Positions 1-8,449 of a stretch of 47,286 nucleotides of DNA are shown piece after piece. The DNA is from an uncultured Clostridia bacterium. GTDB lineage: Bacteria; Bacillota; Clostridia; Oscillospirales; Acutalibacteraceae. The translations under genes and the position numbers were made by a program. Positions within the stretch are counted from its first letter, which is position 1. The number at the start of each line of letters is the position of its first letter. Where the stretch lies: assembly GCA_947585965.1 (NCBI GenBank), contig CANPXK010000012.1:1-47286 (forward strand). Direction: 5' to 3'. Below the pieces are notes generated by a model. It was not told the origin of the DNA. It did no database searches and saw only the letters and a list, made by a program, of their open reading frames with translations.

Positions 1-49
1 ACGTGACGGATTGGTGGTAAGCGATGAAACAGTTGACTTTTGCTATTAG
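1..49 (+). CDS. C-terminal end of an ABC transporter ATP-binding protein (partial)
   Basis: An open frame enters the window at base 2 and stops at TAG 47-49. It reads RDGLVVSDETVDFCY, which resembles the last residues of MacB/LolD-type ATPases, where the terminal strand ends in (R/K)DG.(V/I)..(D/E). It overlaps the start of the next permease gene by 26 bases, the usual coupling of an ATPase to its FtsX-like permease. Only 15 codons are visible, so the call rests mainly on context. Confidence 0.55.
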   Translation, partial: RDGLVVSDETVDFCY

Positions 50-1160
50 TGAAATCAAAATTTCTTATAAAATTTTACTACTTGGTATTATGATTTCTGC
101 AGCAATTATCAGCACCTCGCTTATTTTTTATAATCTGACAGGCTATATTATGCCCGGACTCGTCTACCGGTATGACGCACAGTATGAAGATATGGTCGAG
201 GTTAATCTCAGCAATCTTAAAATCCGGAATGCGGACATACTTGATAATTATCAGACAGCAAAAGTTGATTTGACGGTTTATTCGGCAAAATGCTTCTACT
301 CCTCAAAATTTTTTCTGAAAGACGGTACTCAGCTTACAAACAGTTATATCTCTACCGGATGGGTTACCGATGGTTCCGATGTTTCGGGAATCAAGCTTGA
401 CAAAAGTTTCAATTATTCTAATAATGTCGTTGTCATTCAAGGTAATGATGATAACCGGGTTTATCATGTGGGCGATGAAATTACCGTACATAATCAGGAC
501 GATGAATTTGTCGGCACTTTCAAAGTGATCGGTATAGCTAAAGATACTGAAAATGATCAGACAACATTTTATATGCCTGCATCAACGATCATCGAAAGCT
601 ATGAAAAACAAAATTTTTATATCGATTACAAATTTTCCTGTAATTTCAAAAAGGTTTCGGAATATATAGACGCACGAGGTTCTCTTTTAAATCATGGTAT
701 TATTTGTGTTAGCCAATTTGACCGGATATTTGACCTTGTGACAACGCTGAATACTTTATTTGTCGTGATGACTGCTATTTTCGTTGTATTGTCTGTCTGT
801 GCAATTGCAGAAATATCCATTATACATATTAATACAAGGGAAAAAATGGTAGTGCTTTACAAGGTACTCGGTATGACTTCAGGCAGAATCGTTCTGATTT
901 ATTCGGTTATACTCGAATTCCAGATGATAATTTCAAATATTATAGGAAATATTCTGGGGTATGTGCTTACAAAGCATCTTATAACAGTTGTATGCAGTGC
1001 TTTTGATATAAACGCTTCAATTGATACGGGCATAGGAATATGGTCAGCACTTCTTCCTTCCATTCTGATTTCTCAGGTGGCACTGATACCGTTTTTGATG
1101 GTTATCACCGCCAGGATAAACCAAAGTGATGTTGTTTCTGTTATAAACAATAAAGATTAA
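24..1160 (+). CDS. FtsX-like ABC transporter permease
   Basis: 378 aa integral membrane protein. One hydrophobic segment lies near the N-terminus (about residues 16-38). A long extracytoplasmic domain follows (about 40-240). Three membrane segments sit at the C-terminus (about 245-266, 289-315 and 338-362). This is the MacB/FtsX permease topology, and the C-terminal part carries the typical 'REKMVVLYKVLGMTSGRI' coupling helix between TM2 and TM3. It overlaps the preceding ATPase end and is followed after 23 bases by a second permease, so the three probably form one exporter. The substrate cannot be read from the sequence; such exporters often handle peptides, lipoproteins or antimicrobials. 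Confidence 0.82.
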   Translation: MKQLTFAISEIKISYKILLLGIMISAAIISTSLIFYNLTGYIMPGLVYRYDAQYEDMVEVNLSNLKIRNADILDNYQTAKVDLTVYSAKCFYSSKFFLKDGTQLTNSYISTGWVTDGSDVSGIKLDKSFNYSNNVVVIQGNDDNRVYHVGDEITVHNQDDEFVGTFKVIGIAKDTENDQTTFYMPASTIIESYEKQNFYIDYKFSCNFKKVSEYIDARGSLLNHGIICVSQFDRIFDLVTTLNTLFVVMTAIFVVLSVCAIAEISIIHINTREKMVVLYKVLGMTSGRIVLIYSVILEFQMIISNIIGNILGYVLTKHLITVVCSAFDINASIDTGIGIWSALLPSILISQVALIPFLMVITARINQSDVVSVINNKD

Positions 1161-1183
1161 ATTTGTATTATTGGGAGATAAAA

Positions 1184-2545
1184 ATGAAATTTTCAGATGT
1201 TATCCGACTTTCATTTTTGAATATCAGATGCAATATAAAAATGGCTTTGTCTATTATCATAGGTCTAATAGTTATGCTTTTGGTCATATTGACATCTGTT
1301 GCCTACGGCTTCACCATGAATAATCATATCAGCGATATCATCAAAAACAACAGTTCTCTGACATACAATTCTACAAGTATGATGAAAACATTATCGGAGG
1401 CCGAAATTCAAAAGTTCAAAAATGACAGCCGTGTTGAAGGTATAAAATTATTATATATTTATCAATACGGCGAATATTGTGAGGATGTTTCAAACGGCAG
1501 CTATCAATTCAATAAGTATTCCCCTTCTGTCGATTTGGATCAAGCCGTTGTATCCTTTGACAATAATGAATATCAGGGTATAAACGATTATTCATTTGAC
1601 TTTAATGTTGAGGATGCCAAATTTGCTTCCAGAACACAAATGAGCGTCAACCTGAACATCAATGTGATGAATATTGATAATATACAATTTTCTTCCGGTG
1701 AACTTCAGGAGTTTCAAAATAAATTCCATTCTTCTGAAATTTTTGTTGCCGGCGGAAAGATGACAAAAAATAATCAGATAATGCTGTCCGAGTATATACT
1801 CTCAAAGTTTGGCATAACATACCCGCCTGAACAATGTATTGGAAAGAAACTGACTGTTTTGCTGAAAACCGAAAACGGCAATATTCCCGTTTTGAAGGAC
1901 TATGAAATTTGCGGTATTATTAAAACTGATTTCTTTAGAATTAATTCAAGAAAATCAACTTCACATATTATTGTTTCAAGTGCCGATATGAAATATTGTC
2001 ATTTATTGAGCCGGGAAATTTATTCCAAAAACTTTCGTGACGCGATAAGCTTTTATAATGATAATAGCAGCACCGGCAGTATCAATATGTCTGACGCTCT
2101 TAAGGAATTTTCAGAGATCGAAGCCCAGCAGCTGCTGTTTAATGAAGTTGTTATAGTGATAGGTTTTGTACTGATAGCCGCAGTTGTTTTGTTTGTATAT
2201 TTCGTGATATATTTTTATTTCAAAAAGCGAAACAGATATGTATGTATTCAAAAAGCAATAGGTCTGTATAATTTCAAGATATATGTCATGATATTTTTTG
2301 AACTCATCATGCTTGGAATATGCTCAATTATAATAGCTGTTCCCCTATATATTGTGCTTACGGAAATCCTTAACGGAATTTTTATAAATGCAGTTGCCTC
2401 CTCTTTTTTCATAACTCCTTATGCCTCTGTGATAGCCATTATTGCATCATTCGTATTTCTTGTTGTTTTTACGCTTATCATTTCAGCTGTGGAATTCCTT
2501 AAAACCACTGATTACAGCGTAGTTAACAGAGAAAAAATAATTTGA
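1184..2545 (+). CDS. FtsX-like ABC transporter permease, second subunit
   Basis: 453 aa. The start is ATG 1184, which has a GGGAG ribosome site at 1173-1177; an in-frame TTG at 1163 lies upstream of that site. The N-terminal membrane segment is at about residues 20-43. A roughly 270-residue outer domain follows, then three C-terminal segments (about 322-346, 370-395 and 415-440). The first gene has the same architecture with little sequence resemblance, so the pair probably forms a heterodimeric permease. A strong terminator follows immediately, closing the operon. Confidence 0.82.
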   Translation: MKFSDVIRLSFLNIRCNIKMALSIIIGLIVMLLVILTSVAYGFTMNNHISDIIKNNSSLTYNSTSMMKTLSEAEIQKFKNDSRVEGIKLLYIYQYGEYCEDVSNGSYQFNKYSPSVDLDQAVVSFDNNEYQGINDYSFDFNVEDAKFASRTQMSVNLNINVMNIDNIQFSSGELQEFQNKFHSSEIFVAGGKMTKNNQIMLSEYILSKFGITYPPEQCIGKKLTVLLKTENGNIPVLKDYEICGIIKTDFFRINSRKSTSHIIVSSADMKYCHLLSREIYSKNFRDAISFYNDNSSTGSINMSDALKEFSEIEAQQLLFNEVVIVIGFVLIAAVVLFVYFVIYFYFKKRNRYVCIQKAIGLYNFKIYVMIFFELIMLGICSIIIAVPLYIVLTEILNGIFINAVASSFFITPYASVIAIIASFVFLVVFTLIISAVEFLKTTDYSVVNREKII

Positions 2546-2553
2546 CGGATTAG

Positions 2554-2583
2554 CCGCTGCCATTTAAGGCAGCGGTATTTTCT
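2554..2583 (+). terminator. Intrinsic terminator after the permease operon
   Basis: An 8-bp perfect stem (CCGCTGCC 2554-2561 with GGCAGCGG 2568-2575) has a 6-base loop and is followed by TATTTTCT. It sits 8 bases after the permease stop codon. Confidence 0.85.
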
Positions 2584-2619
2584 GCACAGATGCCATGTCA
2601 TTTCAGACCGGTTTTTCTT

Positions 2620-2917
2620 GGCACAACATCATTTTTCCTGTTTCTTTAACGATAAAGTTTTCCGCGAAGTCTTTTTACGTGCTTCAGATGTACTTCATTT
2701 CCGTATATTATTTTTATCCCGTATTCTTCTTCACAGCATTGTACAAATACTGCAATATTTTACAATAGTCCCGCAAGATTCTTTGTTACTGCTTTTTTCA
2801 CACAAATGTATATTTATTTGCACATGATTCAATTTTTGTTCCATCAACAAATATATTTTCTCCTGATATTTCCCCGATCTCGTAAAGAAAATTACTCATC
2901 TGTGCCAACAGCTTTTC
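2620..2917 (-). pseudogene. IS1182-family transposase fragment (middle part), decayed
   Basis: Read on the minus strand, bases 2917 to about 2620 translate to EKLLAQMSNFLYEIGEISGE, then NIFVDGTKIESCANKYTFV, the DDE-transposase region around the first catalytic Asp of IS1182 elements. The frame breaks at the usual TFVWKKA motif, where one base is missing. It resumes as AVTKNL and EEEYGIKIIYGNEVHLK with further stops. Bases 2858-2917 match 7131-7190 in inverted orientation at 59 of 60 positions. That second fragment carries the N-terminal part of the same transposase. No start codon or intact end remains. Confidence 0.8.
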
Positions 2918-3205
2918 TATTTCGTTTGTTGTATAATCTTTTTATAAGTAGTTGTGTCCGATCATACTTCTATTTACACCAACAGCCGGATTTTTCATAG
3001 TCCGGCTGTTATTTTTTTGATATTTTTTTGGGCTGCCGCTTTTCTTACTGCGACAGCCCCTTATTTATTTTTTCATGTGAGAATGGAGCGGCTGACACGA
3101 ACCGCATACTCCTACCGTTTCCTGTCGTTGACAAACTATTTCCAAATGCAACAGACAACTGCACTTCTACCCACCAAAACGCTTTGTTTTCTCAACCATA
3201 GCAGT
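2918..3205. other. Gene-free stretch with two hairpins
   Basis: No supported gene. Two stem-loops followed by T-runs on the plus strand are visible. One has a 10-bp perfect stem (2981-2990 with 3001-3010) followed by ATTTTTTT. The other (3030-3039 with 3050-3059, one mismatch) is followed by CTTATTTATTTTTT. They look like intrinsic terminators whose gene has been lost, or boundaries left by the IS rearrangement. They are oriented towards the 3' end of the convergent kinase gene. Confidence 0.5.
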
Positions 3206-6200
3206 TCAGTCATTTTGGCTGAACAGATCACGCAGAACCTTCATCATATTATCAACATCAATAGGTTTGGACAGGTGCCCGTTCATGCCGGCATCCAATG
3301 CCTTTTTTCTATCCTCATCAAAGGCATCGGCTGTCATAGCAATTATGGGAATATTTGCTAATTCGTGGTTTTCCATACGGCGGATAACACCGGTGGCGGT
3401 ATAGCCGTCCATAACAGGCATCTGGATATCCATCAGAACCAAGTCATAATAACCCGGCTTTGATGCACGTATCATATCACAGGCTTGCTGACCGTTCTCG
3501 GCACATTCCACCTCAAGACCGACCCCCGTCAGAATCTCAACGGCGATCTCCCTGTTAAGTTCAATGTCCTCGGTCAGCAGGATGCGTTTACCCGCAAAAC
3601 ATTCCTCAACATCAGGATTATCCTGTGCCTCGGCAACTTCTGCAGTCTGCCCCAGACTGCGTTCCAACGTCTGATGGAGCTCAGATGCGAAAAGCGGCTT
3701 GCTTATAAATCCGGTTGCACCTGCCTGACGTGCCTCCTGCTCAATATCTGCCCAGTCGTAGGCGGACATGAGGATAATGGGGGAATCGTCTCCGATGATT
3801 TTCCGGATCTGTCGTATAGTTTCGATTCCGCTCATTTCAGGCATTGACCAGTCCACAATATACACCTCAAAGGGGTCTGCCAATTCAATAGCTTCTTTGG
3901 TACGGATGACGGCCTCCTTGCCTGACAAGGCCCATTCCGCCCGCATACCAATCTGCCGGAGCATCTTTGATGCACTCTGACAACAAACAGTATCATCATC
4001 CACAACCAGCCCGCGAAGCCCGTTCAATTCCGTGATGGGTTCCATTTGCTGTTGGTCATCGGTGAAACGCAGCTCCAGATTGACTGTAAATGTAGTACCT
4101 TTGTTCTGTTCACTTTCTACCTCAATTGTTCCCCCCATCATATCCACAATATTCTTTGTGATAGCCATGCCCAGACCGGTACCCTGTATACCATTTACTG
4201 TGGAAGTTTGTTCACGGGTAAAAGGTTCAAATACCGTCTTTGCAAATTCCGGACTCATGCCAATACCGGTATCGCTGATACGGAACTCATAAATGCCCCG
4301 ATCCGTCGACCGGGAAGGCTTTTGAGTGACCCTGATGGACACCGAACCGCGAGCGGGCGTGAATTTAATGGCGTTTGAGGTCAGGTTCAGCAGCATCTGG
4401 TTCAGTCTCAGCCTGTCGCAGTAAATTCCCTCATTCGTGATATCCACAGTGTCTATAAACAATTCCTGACGCTTGGCGTGGATATCAGACTGAATTATGT
4501 TCCGGAGTCCTTGCAGGATTTCAGCCAGATTTTCGGGTCTTTCATTAATGGTGACTTTGCCGGATTCAATACGGCTCATATCCAGCACATCGTTGATAAG
4601 AGAAAGCAGGTGGTTGGATGCCTGGGCAATCTTGGACAGATAATCCTTGGTTTGCTCGTTGTTACCCGGATTAGCCGTAGCAAGTGCCGTGTAGCCTATG
4701 ATAGCGTTCATGGGAGTCCGAATGTCGTGGGACATACTGTTCAGGAATGTGGTCTTGGCACGATTGGCGGCATCCGCATCCTGCAGTGCGGCGGAAAGCT
4801 CATTTGTCTTGATTTTCAGATCTTCCGTAGCCCGGTTCACTTCTTTTTGGAGCTTGTGCTGGTTATGCGTTCGTACAACCAGCATTGCCACAGTAAAAAG
4901 GAGCAAAAGGATGACAGCGAGACCAAACACAAAGTATCCCGGGTGTTGATACAAAACAGACACAAGCGAGGCGTTCTTGTTACTCTGTGTTGCATCTACC
5001 TCTCTTGCAACGATAGCATCAAGTTCTTCAGAGGTAAGACTTTCAACACCCTTATCCAATATGGAAATCAGGTAACGACCGCCTTCAATGCTGTTGCTGA
5101 CAGCGTAGGAAAACGATGTATTTCCGAAAGTTACGGAGGACAAACGGTTACGAACATCCTCAGAGACATACCACTCGGAATTATAGGCATAGAGAATCGT
5201 GGCATCTGCCTCGCCATTCAGCACTGCTTCAACACAATCCTTCGATGATGCATACCGAATTAACTCATCATCAGAATATCGGCTGGCAATATAGTCACCA
5301 AGAGCCTCTGACCTATCGATCATAGCCAGTTTTTCCACATTGCCGTCAAAATCGGTCAAGGTCAGCCGAGCAAAATTGGTCTGAAAATAGGGTGCGGTTA
5401 TCTTACATTTCTCCTCCTCGGCCAGATAATAGTCACTGGTGAAATCAAGCACTATATCCGCCGTTCCCGATTCCCGAAGGACGAAGTATTCATCCCGGCT
5501 CTCTACCGGTATGAATTCATAATCCAGCGAAAACCGTTCTGCCATAATTTCAAAAATGGCAGGCAGAATCCCCCTCGCCTGACCATTCTGAAAGTAACAA
5601 TAAGGAACACGATCAGGGTTAAACAGCAGTTTTAACGGCCTGCCTGAGTTGCTTAGTTCATCCAGAAAATTGCGTTCCCCCGCATTCAGAACAATGGAGC
5701 CATCCTTATCCGTGGAATAATATGTATCGTGCAGTGTATCCCTCCAGTTGGGATAATGAAGATCCATCTCGTTGATGGCCTCATTTATTTCCTTCATGAG
5801 GTCTGTGCGATCTTTTCCGGTACAAATATAAAACGGGCTGGAGTCGAAAGACTCCAAAAGCCATTCATCATCCAACAAACGTAAGCTGCCGGAAACAGCA
5901 GCGTCCACTGTTCCGTCTTGGAGTGCCGCTGAGAGTTCATCCTGCTCTCCAAAATACACCGCATTGAAAGTAAAGCCGTGCTCCTCGGAAAAGCGCTTGA
6001 AATTCTCATTTTTAGAGTTATTCTTCAGCATTCCGACGTCTATTCCGTCGTAAGTGGTATAATCCCCCTCCACAATGTCCCTGTTGCCCGCCTTTACCGT
6101 AAATATCGTGGAGTTTACACCAATAGGTTGGTCTGAAAAAAGGAATTCCTGTTCCCGTTCCGGCGTTTTTGACACCGAGGTGACAACATCCACCTCACCG

Positions 6201-6469
6201 TTGCGAAGCATATTCAGAGAGTCAGCGTAGGAGTCCTCATAGCCGATATATTCGTATGTCCAACCTCCATAGACGGCAAGACGCTGGAGAAACTCATATC
6301 CGTATCCGCTACGGCGTCCGTTTTCACCAACAACGTGGTAGCCCGGAAACGCAAAAAAACCGACCCTAAGGACATCTGATGTCTGCGGAGCGGCAAACGC
6401 AATGGGGCATATTGATACAAAAAGCAATAGGATAAGGAGCCATGCACATACGCGGCGTAATATTTTCAT
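3206..6469 (-). CDS. Hybrid sensor histidine kinase with two periplasmic-binding-protein-type sensor domains and two receiver domains
   Basis: 1087 aa. A signal peptide (about 1-27) is followed by two SBP_bac_3 ligand-binding domains (about 32-255 and 270-490) outside the membrane, one transmembrane helix (about 511-533) and a short coiled coil. HisKA follows with phospho-His581 in SMSHDIRTPMNAIIGY, then HATPase_c (N-box around N695/N699, G1 DTGIGM 733-738, G2 GTGLGM 763-768). Receiver 1 has phospho-Asp873 (VDWSMPEMSG) and receiver 2 has Asp1014 (LMDIQMPVMDG) with Lys1068. The layout is BvgS/EvgS-like but lacks an HPt domain. Probably senses an amino acid or similar solute. AGGAG lies 11 bases before the ATG. 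No partner regulator is adjacent, and fragments of one IS flank the gene. Confidence 0.93.
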   Translation of the reverse strand: MKILRRVCAWLLILLLFVSICPIAFAAPQTSDVLRVGFFAFPGYHVVGENGRRSGYGYEFLQRLAVYGGWTYEYIGYEDSYADSLNMLRNGEVDVVTSVSKTPEREQEFLFSDQPIGVNSTIFTVKAGNRDIVEGDYTTYDGIDVGMLKNNSKNENFKRFSEEHGFTFNAVYFGEQDELSAALQDGTVDAAVSGSLRLLDDEWLLESFDSSPFYICTGKDRTDLMKEINEAINEMDLHYPNWRDTLHDTYYSTDKDGSIVLNAGERNFLDELSNSGRPLKLLFNPDRVPYCYFQNGQARGILPAIFEIMAERFSLDYEFIPVESRDEYFVLRESGTADIVLDFTSDYYLAEEEKCKITAPYFQTNFARLTLTDFDGNVEKLAMIDRSEALGDYIASRYSDDELIRYASSKDCVEAVLNGEADATILYAYNSEWYVSEDVRNRLSSVTFGNTSFSYAVSNSIEGGRYLISILDKGVESLTSEELDAIVAREVDATQSNKNASLVSVLYQHPGYFVFGLAVILLLLFTVAMLVVRTHNQHKLQKEVNRATEDLKIKTNELSAALQDADAANRAKTTFLNSMSHDIRTPMNAIIGYTALATANPGNNEQTKDYLSKIAQASNHLLSLINDVLDMSRIESGKVTINERPENLAEILQGLRNIIQSDIHAKRQELFIDTVDITNEGIYCDRLRLNQMLLNLTSNAIKFTPARGSVSIRVTQKPSRSTDRGIYEFRISDTGIGMSPEFAKTVFEPFTREQTSTVNGIQGTGLGMAITKNIVDMMGGTIEVESEQNKGTTFTVNLELRFTDDQQQMEPITELNGLRGLVVDDDTVCCQSASKMLRQIGMRAEWALSGKEAVIRTKEAIELADPFEVYIVDWSMPEMSGIETIRQIRKIIGDDSPIILMSAYDWADIEQEARQAGATGFISKPLFASELHQTLERSLGQTAEVAEAQDNPDVEECFAGKRILLTEDIELNREIAVEILTGVGLEVECAENGQQACDMIRASKPGYYDLVLMDIQMPVMDGYTATGVIRRMENHELANIPIIAMTADAFDEDRKKALDAGMNGHLSKPIDVDNMMKVLRDLFSQND

Positions 6470-6721
6470 ATGATTGTCTCCTCTCTTGGCTTCATATTTT
6501 TCGCCCGATATTCAATCGGCGACATCTGTTTTTTTGACATACAGCATAGATGTTTAATAATTTTACATTCTTATCCTTCCGCATAACTTTCATCATGCTT
6601 CGCGTAAATAAATCCTATGACGTAACTCAAAGACTCTGATATCCGGATAAAGGACTTGTTTACAATATTTTCGCTCTTTTTTATCAACAAATTTAAAATA
6701 AATTGCTCAATCAGTAGGTTT

Positions 6722-6751
6722 ATTATAACATAAACCTCACCTTTTTTTCAA
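6722..6751 (-). promoter_or_regulatory. Candidate sigma-A promoter for the hybrid kinase gene
   Basis: On the minus strand, TTGAAA (6746-6751) and TATAAT (6722-6727) are separated by 18 bases. This would give a 5' leader of about 245 bases before the kinase ATG at 6469. No clear leader structure was recognised in 6470-6715. Confidence 0.5.
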
Positions 6752-6799
6752 CCCTATAATAAAAAAAGACACCCGGCGGAAGCCTATTCACGATATGAA

Positions 6800-6850
6800 T
6801 AAATTCTCAAAGTAAATTCCACAGTAGAATTTGTGGTGGAATTTACATTG
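6800..6850. repeat. IS-end-like inverted repeat, left boundary of the island
   Basis: Bases 6800-6822 are identical to 23 of the 24 bases of each arm of the perfect palindrome at 15123-15171. A partial second arm (GTGGAATTTAC) follows in inverted orientation at about 6836-6846. The transposase fragment starts right after it, so this is most likely the terminal inverted repeat of the IS1182-type element. Confidence 0.7.
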
Positions 6851-6866
6851 ATAAAAAAGCGCTCCG

Positions 6867-7190
6867 GTGATTTTGCTGAGTCAGTATGTGGAGGAAATGG
6901 ATTTAACTGACTTGTATTCCACTTATGAAAGAATAAGGGAAAATCAGGCAACACCGAGACAGCTTTTAAAGATATTGCTATACGGATATATGAATCGTGA
7001 GTATTCGAGCAGAGCAATAGAAACAAGATGTAAACGGGATATCAATTTTATGTATCTGTTGGAGGATAAACCGGCTCCGGATCATGCAACAATAGCAAGA
7101 TTTCGCAGTATGCATTTTTCGTTGTGTGCTGAAAAGCTGTTGGCACAGATGAGTAATTTTCTTTATGAGATCGGGGAAATATCAGGAGAA
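6867..7190 (+). pseudogene. IS1182-family transposase fragment (N-terminal part)
   Basis: About 108 codons from GTG 6867 encode the typical IS1182 N-terminus: LLSQYVEEMDLTDLYSTYER, PRQLLKILLYGYMNREYSSR, PDHATIARFRSMHF. A full transposase is about 450-500 aa. The reading stays open, but at about base 7191 it passes into an unrelated SLOG-type sequence, so the element was cut here by deletion or recombination. Bases 7131-7190 are shared with the inverted fragment at 2858-2917. Confidence 0.85.
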
Positions 7191-7496
7191 ATCGTTCTCA
7201 AGCTGCGCAATGTTGGCTTTCCTGTGAAATTGATTTGTGCTTCTCCCTTTCCCGGGCTTGATAGGTCTTGGTCGGACGATTGGAAACAGCGATACCGGCA
7301 GTTATCTGATGCAGCGGATCAAGTTTAATTTTTTTCACCCGCCTATCGTCTGTCGTGTTTCCGGGTGCGAAACGAGTGGATGGTCGATCATTCCGCTCTC
7401 GTTATCGCGGTCTATAACGGCACTCGTGGAGGAACGAATAATACCATAAAATATGCACAAAAATGTGGCGTATCGGTTTCAATCATTGATGGGTGA
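7191..7496 (+). pseudogene. C-terminal remnant of a SLOG/DUF1273 (YpsA-like) protein with an in-frame stop
   Basis: In the same frame as the transposase fragment, the sequence reads EIVLKLRNVGFPVKLICASP, then FPGLDRSWSDDWKQRYRQL and AADQV. A TAA stop at 7326-7328 follows, and then RVRNEWMVDHSALVIAVYNG and GGTNNTIKYAQ up to TGA 7494-7496. The RNxWMVDxS...IAVYNG..GGT series is the conserved end of DUF1273/SLOG proteins, Rossmann-fold nucleotide-binding proteins. The N-terminal half is missing, replaced by IS sequence. Both the fusion and the stop show that this is not functional. Confidence 0.75.
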
Positions 7497-7590
7497 AATA
7501 ATGTGTATTTTCCATTATACCGTACAGATTTTAGAAGAAGATGAAAATTCGATTTTTTTGTTAAAAATCTTCGAGAATACGAATAAGCTA

Positions 7591-7618
7591 TTGTTTTTTG
7601 AAGATTGTGTGCTATAAT
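7591..7618 (+). promoter_or_regulatory. Candidate promoter for the HTH regulator
   Basis: TTGTTT (7591-7596) and TATAAT (7613-7618) are 16 bases apart. They end 31 bases before the ATG at 7650. Confidence 0.55.
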
Positions 7619-7649
7619 AGAAGACGAAATTGAAAGCGAGGCGAGGAGC

Positions 7650-7865
7650 ATGAAAATTTCATTCAACAAACTGTTCAAATTACTCATTGACCGAGGTATG
7701 TCCAAAAAGGATCTGCGCGAGGCTGCCGGCATCAGCCAAGGCTCGATGTGGAAGATGGGCAAAAATGAATTTGTCAGTCTGGATGTGCTGGTAAAAATTT
7801 GTAACACTCTTCAGGTTGACATCGGGGACATTATGGAGGTTATACTGAAAGAACCTCAAGGTTGA
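7650..7865 (+). CDS. Small XRE-family helix-turn-helix regulator
   Basis: 71 aa. ATG 7650 is chosen because GAGGAG lies just upstream; an in-frame ATG at 7605 would overlap the -10 box. The protein is a single HTH domain of the YozG/HTH_26 type: helices at about 5-15 and 17-25, recognition helix around SQGSMWKM, and the C-terminal motif LVKICNTLQVDIGDIMEVI. Family members are small Cro-like repressors that often control neighbouring defence or mobile genes. Its position before brxF and its own promoter suggest control of the BREX-like operon, which is inference. Confidence 0.85.
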   Translation: MKISFNKLFKLLIDRGMSKKDLREAAGISQGSMWKMGKNEFVSLDVLVKICNTLQVDIGDIMEVILKEPQG

Positions 7866-7898
7866 CACTTTTGCAGAAGGTAAGGAAGCGTGGATGCG

Positions 7899-7982
7899 AT
7901 GGTCGTTACAGCCGTTGATAACTATGACGAGGAGCGGCTGGCTTACGCACTGAAATCGACGCTGTCGGAAATGTGTCTCTGA
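7899..7982 (+). CDS. Short ORF of 27 aa, possible remnant
   Basis: ATG 7899 to TGA 7980-7982 encodes MVVTAVDNYDEERLAYALKS followed by TLSEMCL. An AAGGAAG element lies about 10 bases upstream, spacing not ideal. It lies between the regulator and brxF. The opening loosely recalls the N-terminus of DUF362-type proteins, but it is too short to assign. It may be a leader peptide, a gene scar, or chance. Confidence 0.25.
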   Translation: MVVTAVDNYDEERLAYALKSTLSEMCL

Positions 7983-8014
7983 AAATGAACACACGGACAT
8001 AAAGGAGATCGGGG

Positions 8015-8437
8015 ATGGGCAAAGTTATCAATCGCGTCTCCTTCGCAAGTGCCCAAAGCAGTGGTATCTTGAAGCCAATCATCTATTGTGGCGGTATTGC
8101 TGATACAGGACAAGAGGCCGAATCGATCAATATAGAACTGGCAAAAGAACTGGAGGCTCTAAGGCCAAAGCGAAGAACGATGCATCTGGAAATGTGCTTT
8201 AATCGCGTGCTGGATGGCTTGCCGGATAATGTGGTTATAAAGGATTTTGATGTCATATTTAATCCGGCTTACAAGGTAGATGTTTTAAAGATGTTTGTGG
8301 CAACATGTAAGAGAAAGCCATTCAGTGTGATCTGGCCGGGAAAGTATGAGGACGGGAAACTGTTCTATGCGGAGGAAGGATATCCGGATCACAAGGTATT
8401 CGATATAAACAATTATGACGTGACCTGCGTCATTTAG
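8015..8437 (+). CDS. brxF: BrxF-like protein of a BREX type 3 system, P-loop degenerate
   Basis: 140 aa; AGGAGATCGGGG lies just before the ATG. In BREX type 3 loci BrxF is a small P-loop protein encoded immediately before BrxC/PglY. The second half matches the family pattern as I know it: INIELAKEL, VVIKDFDVIFNPAYKVDVLK, FSVIWPGKYEDGKLFYAEEG, YPDHKVFD. The N-terminal glycine loop expected near residues 25-35 (GxxGxGK[ST]) is absent; the sequence reads IIYCGGIADTGQEAES. The protein is also slightly shorter than usual. It may therefore not bind ATP, or may represent a divergent branch. Twelve bases separate it from brxC. Confidence 0.68.
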   Translation: MGKVINRVSFASAQSSGILKPIIYCGGIADTGQEAESINIELAKELEALRPKRRTMHLEMCFNRVLDGLPDNVVIKDFDVIFNPAYKVDVLKMFVATCKRKPFSVIWPGKYEDGKLFYAEEGYPDHKVFDINNYDVTCVI

Positions 8438-8449
8438 GAGGAAAGCCCC

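Noticed and set aside
4478-5248. Long plus-strand open frame opposite the kinase gene
   Set aside because: Antisense shadow of the histidine kinase coding sequence; no ribosome site or recognisable domain.
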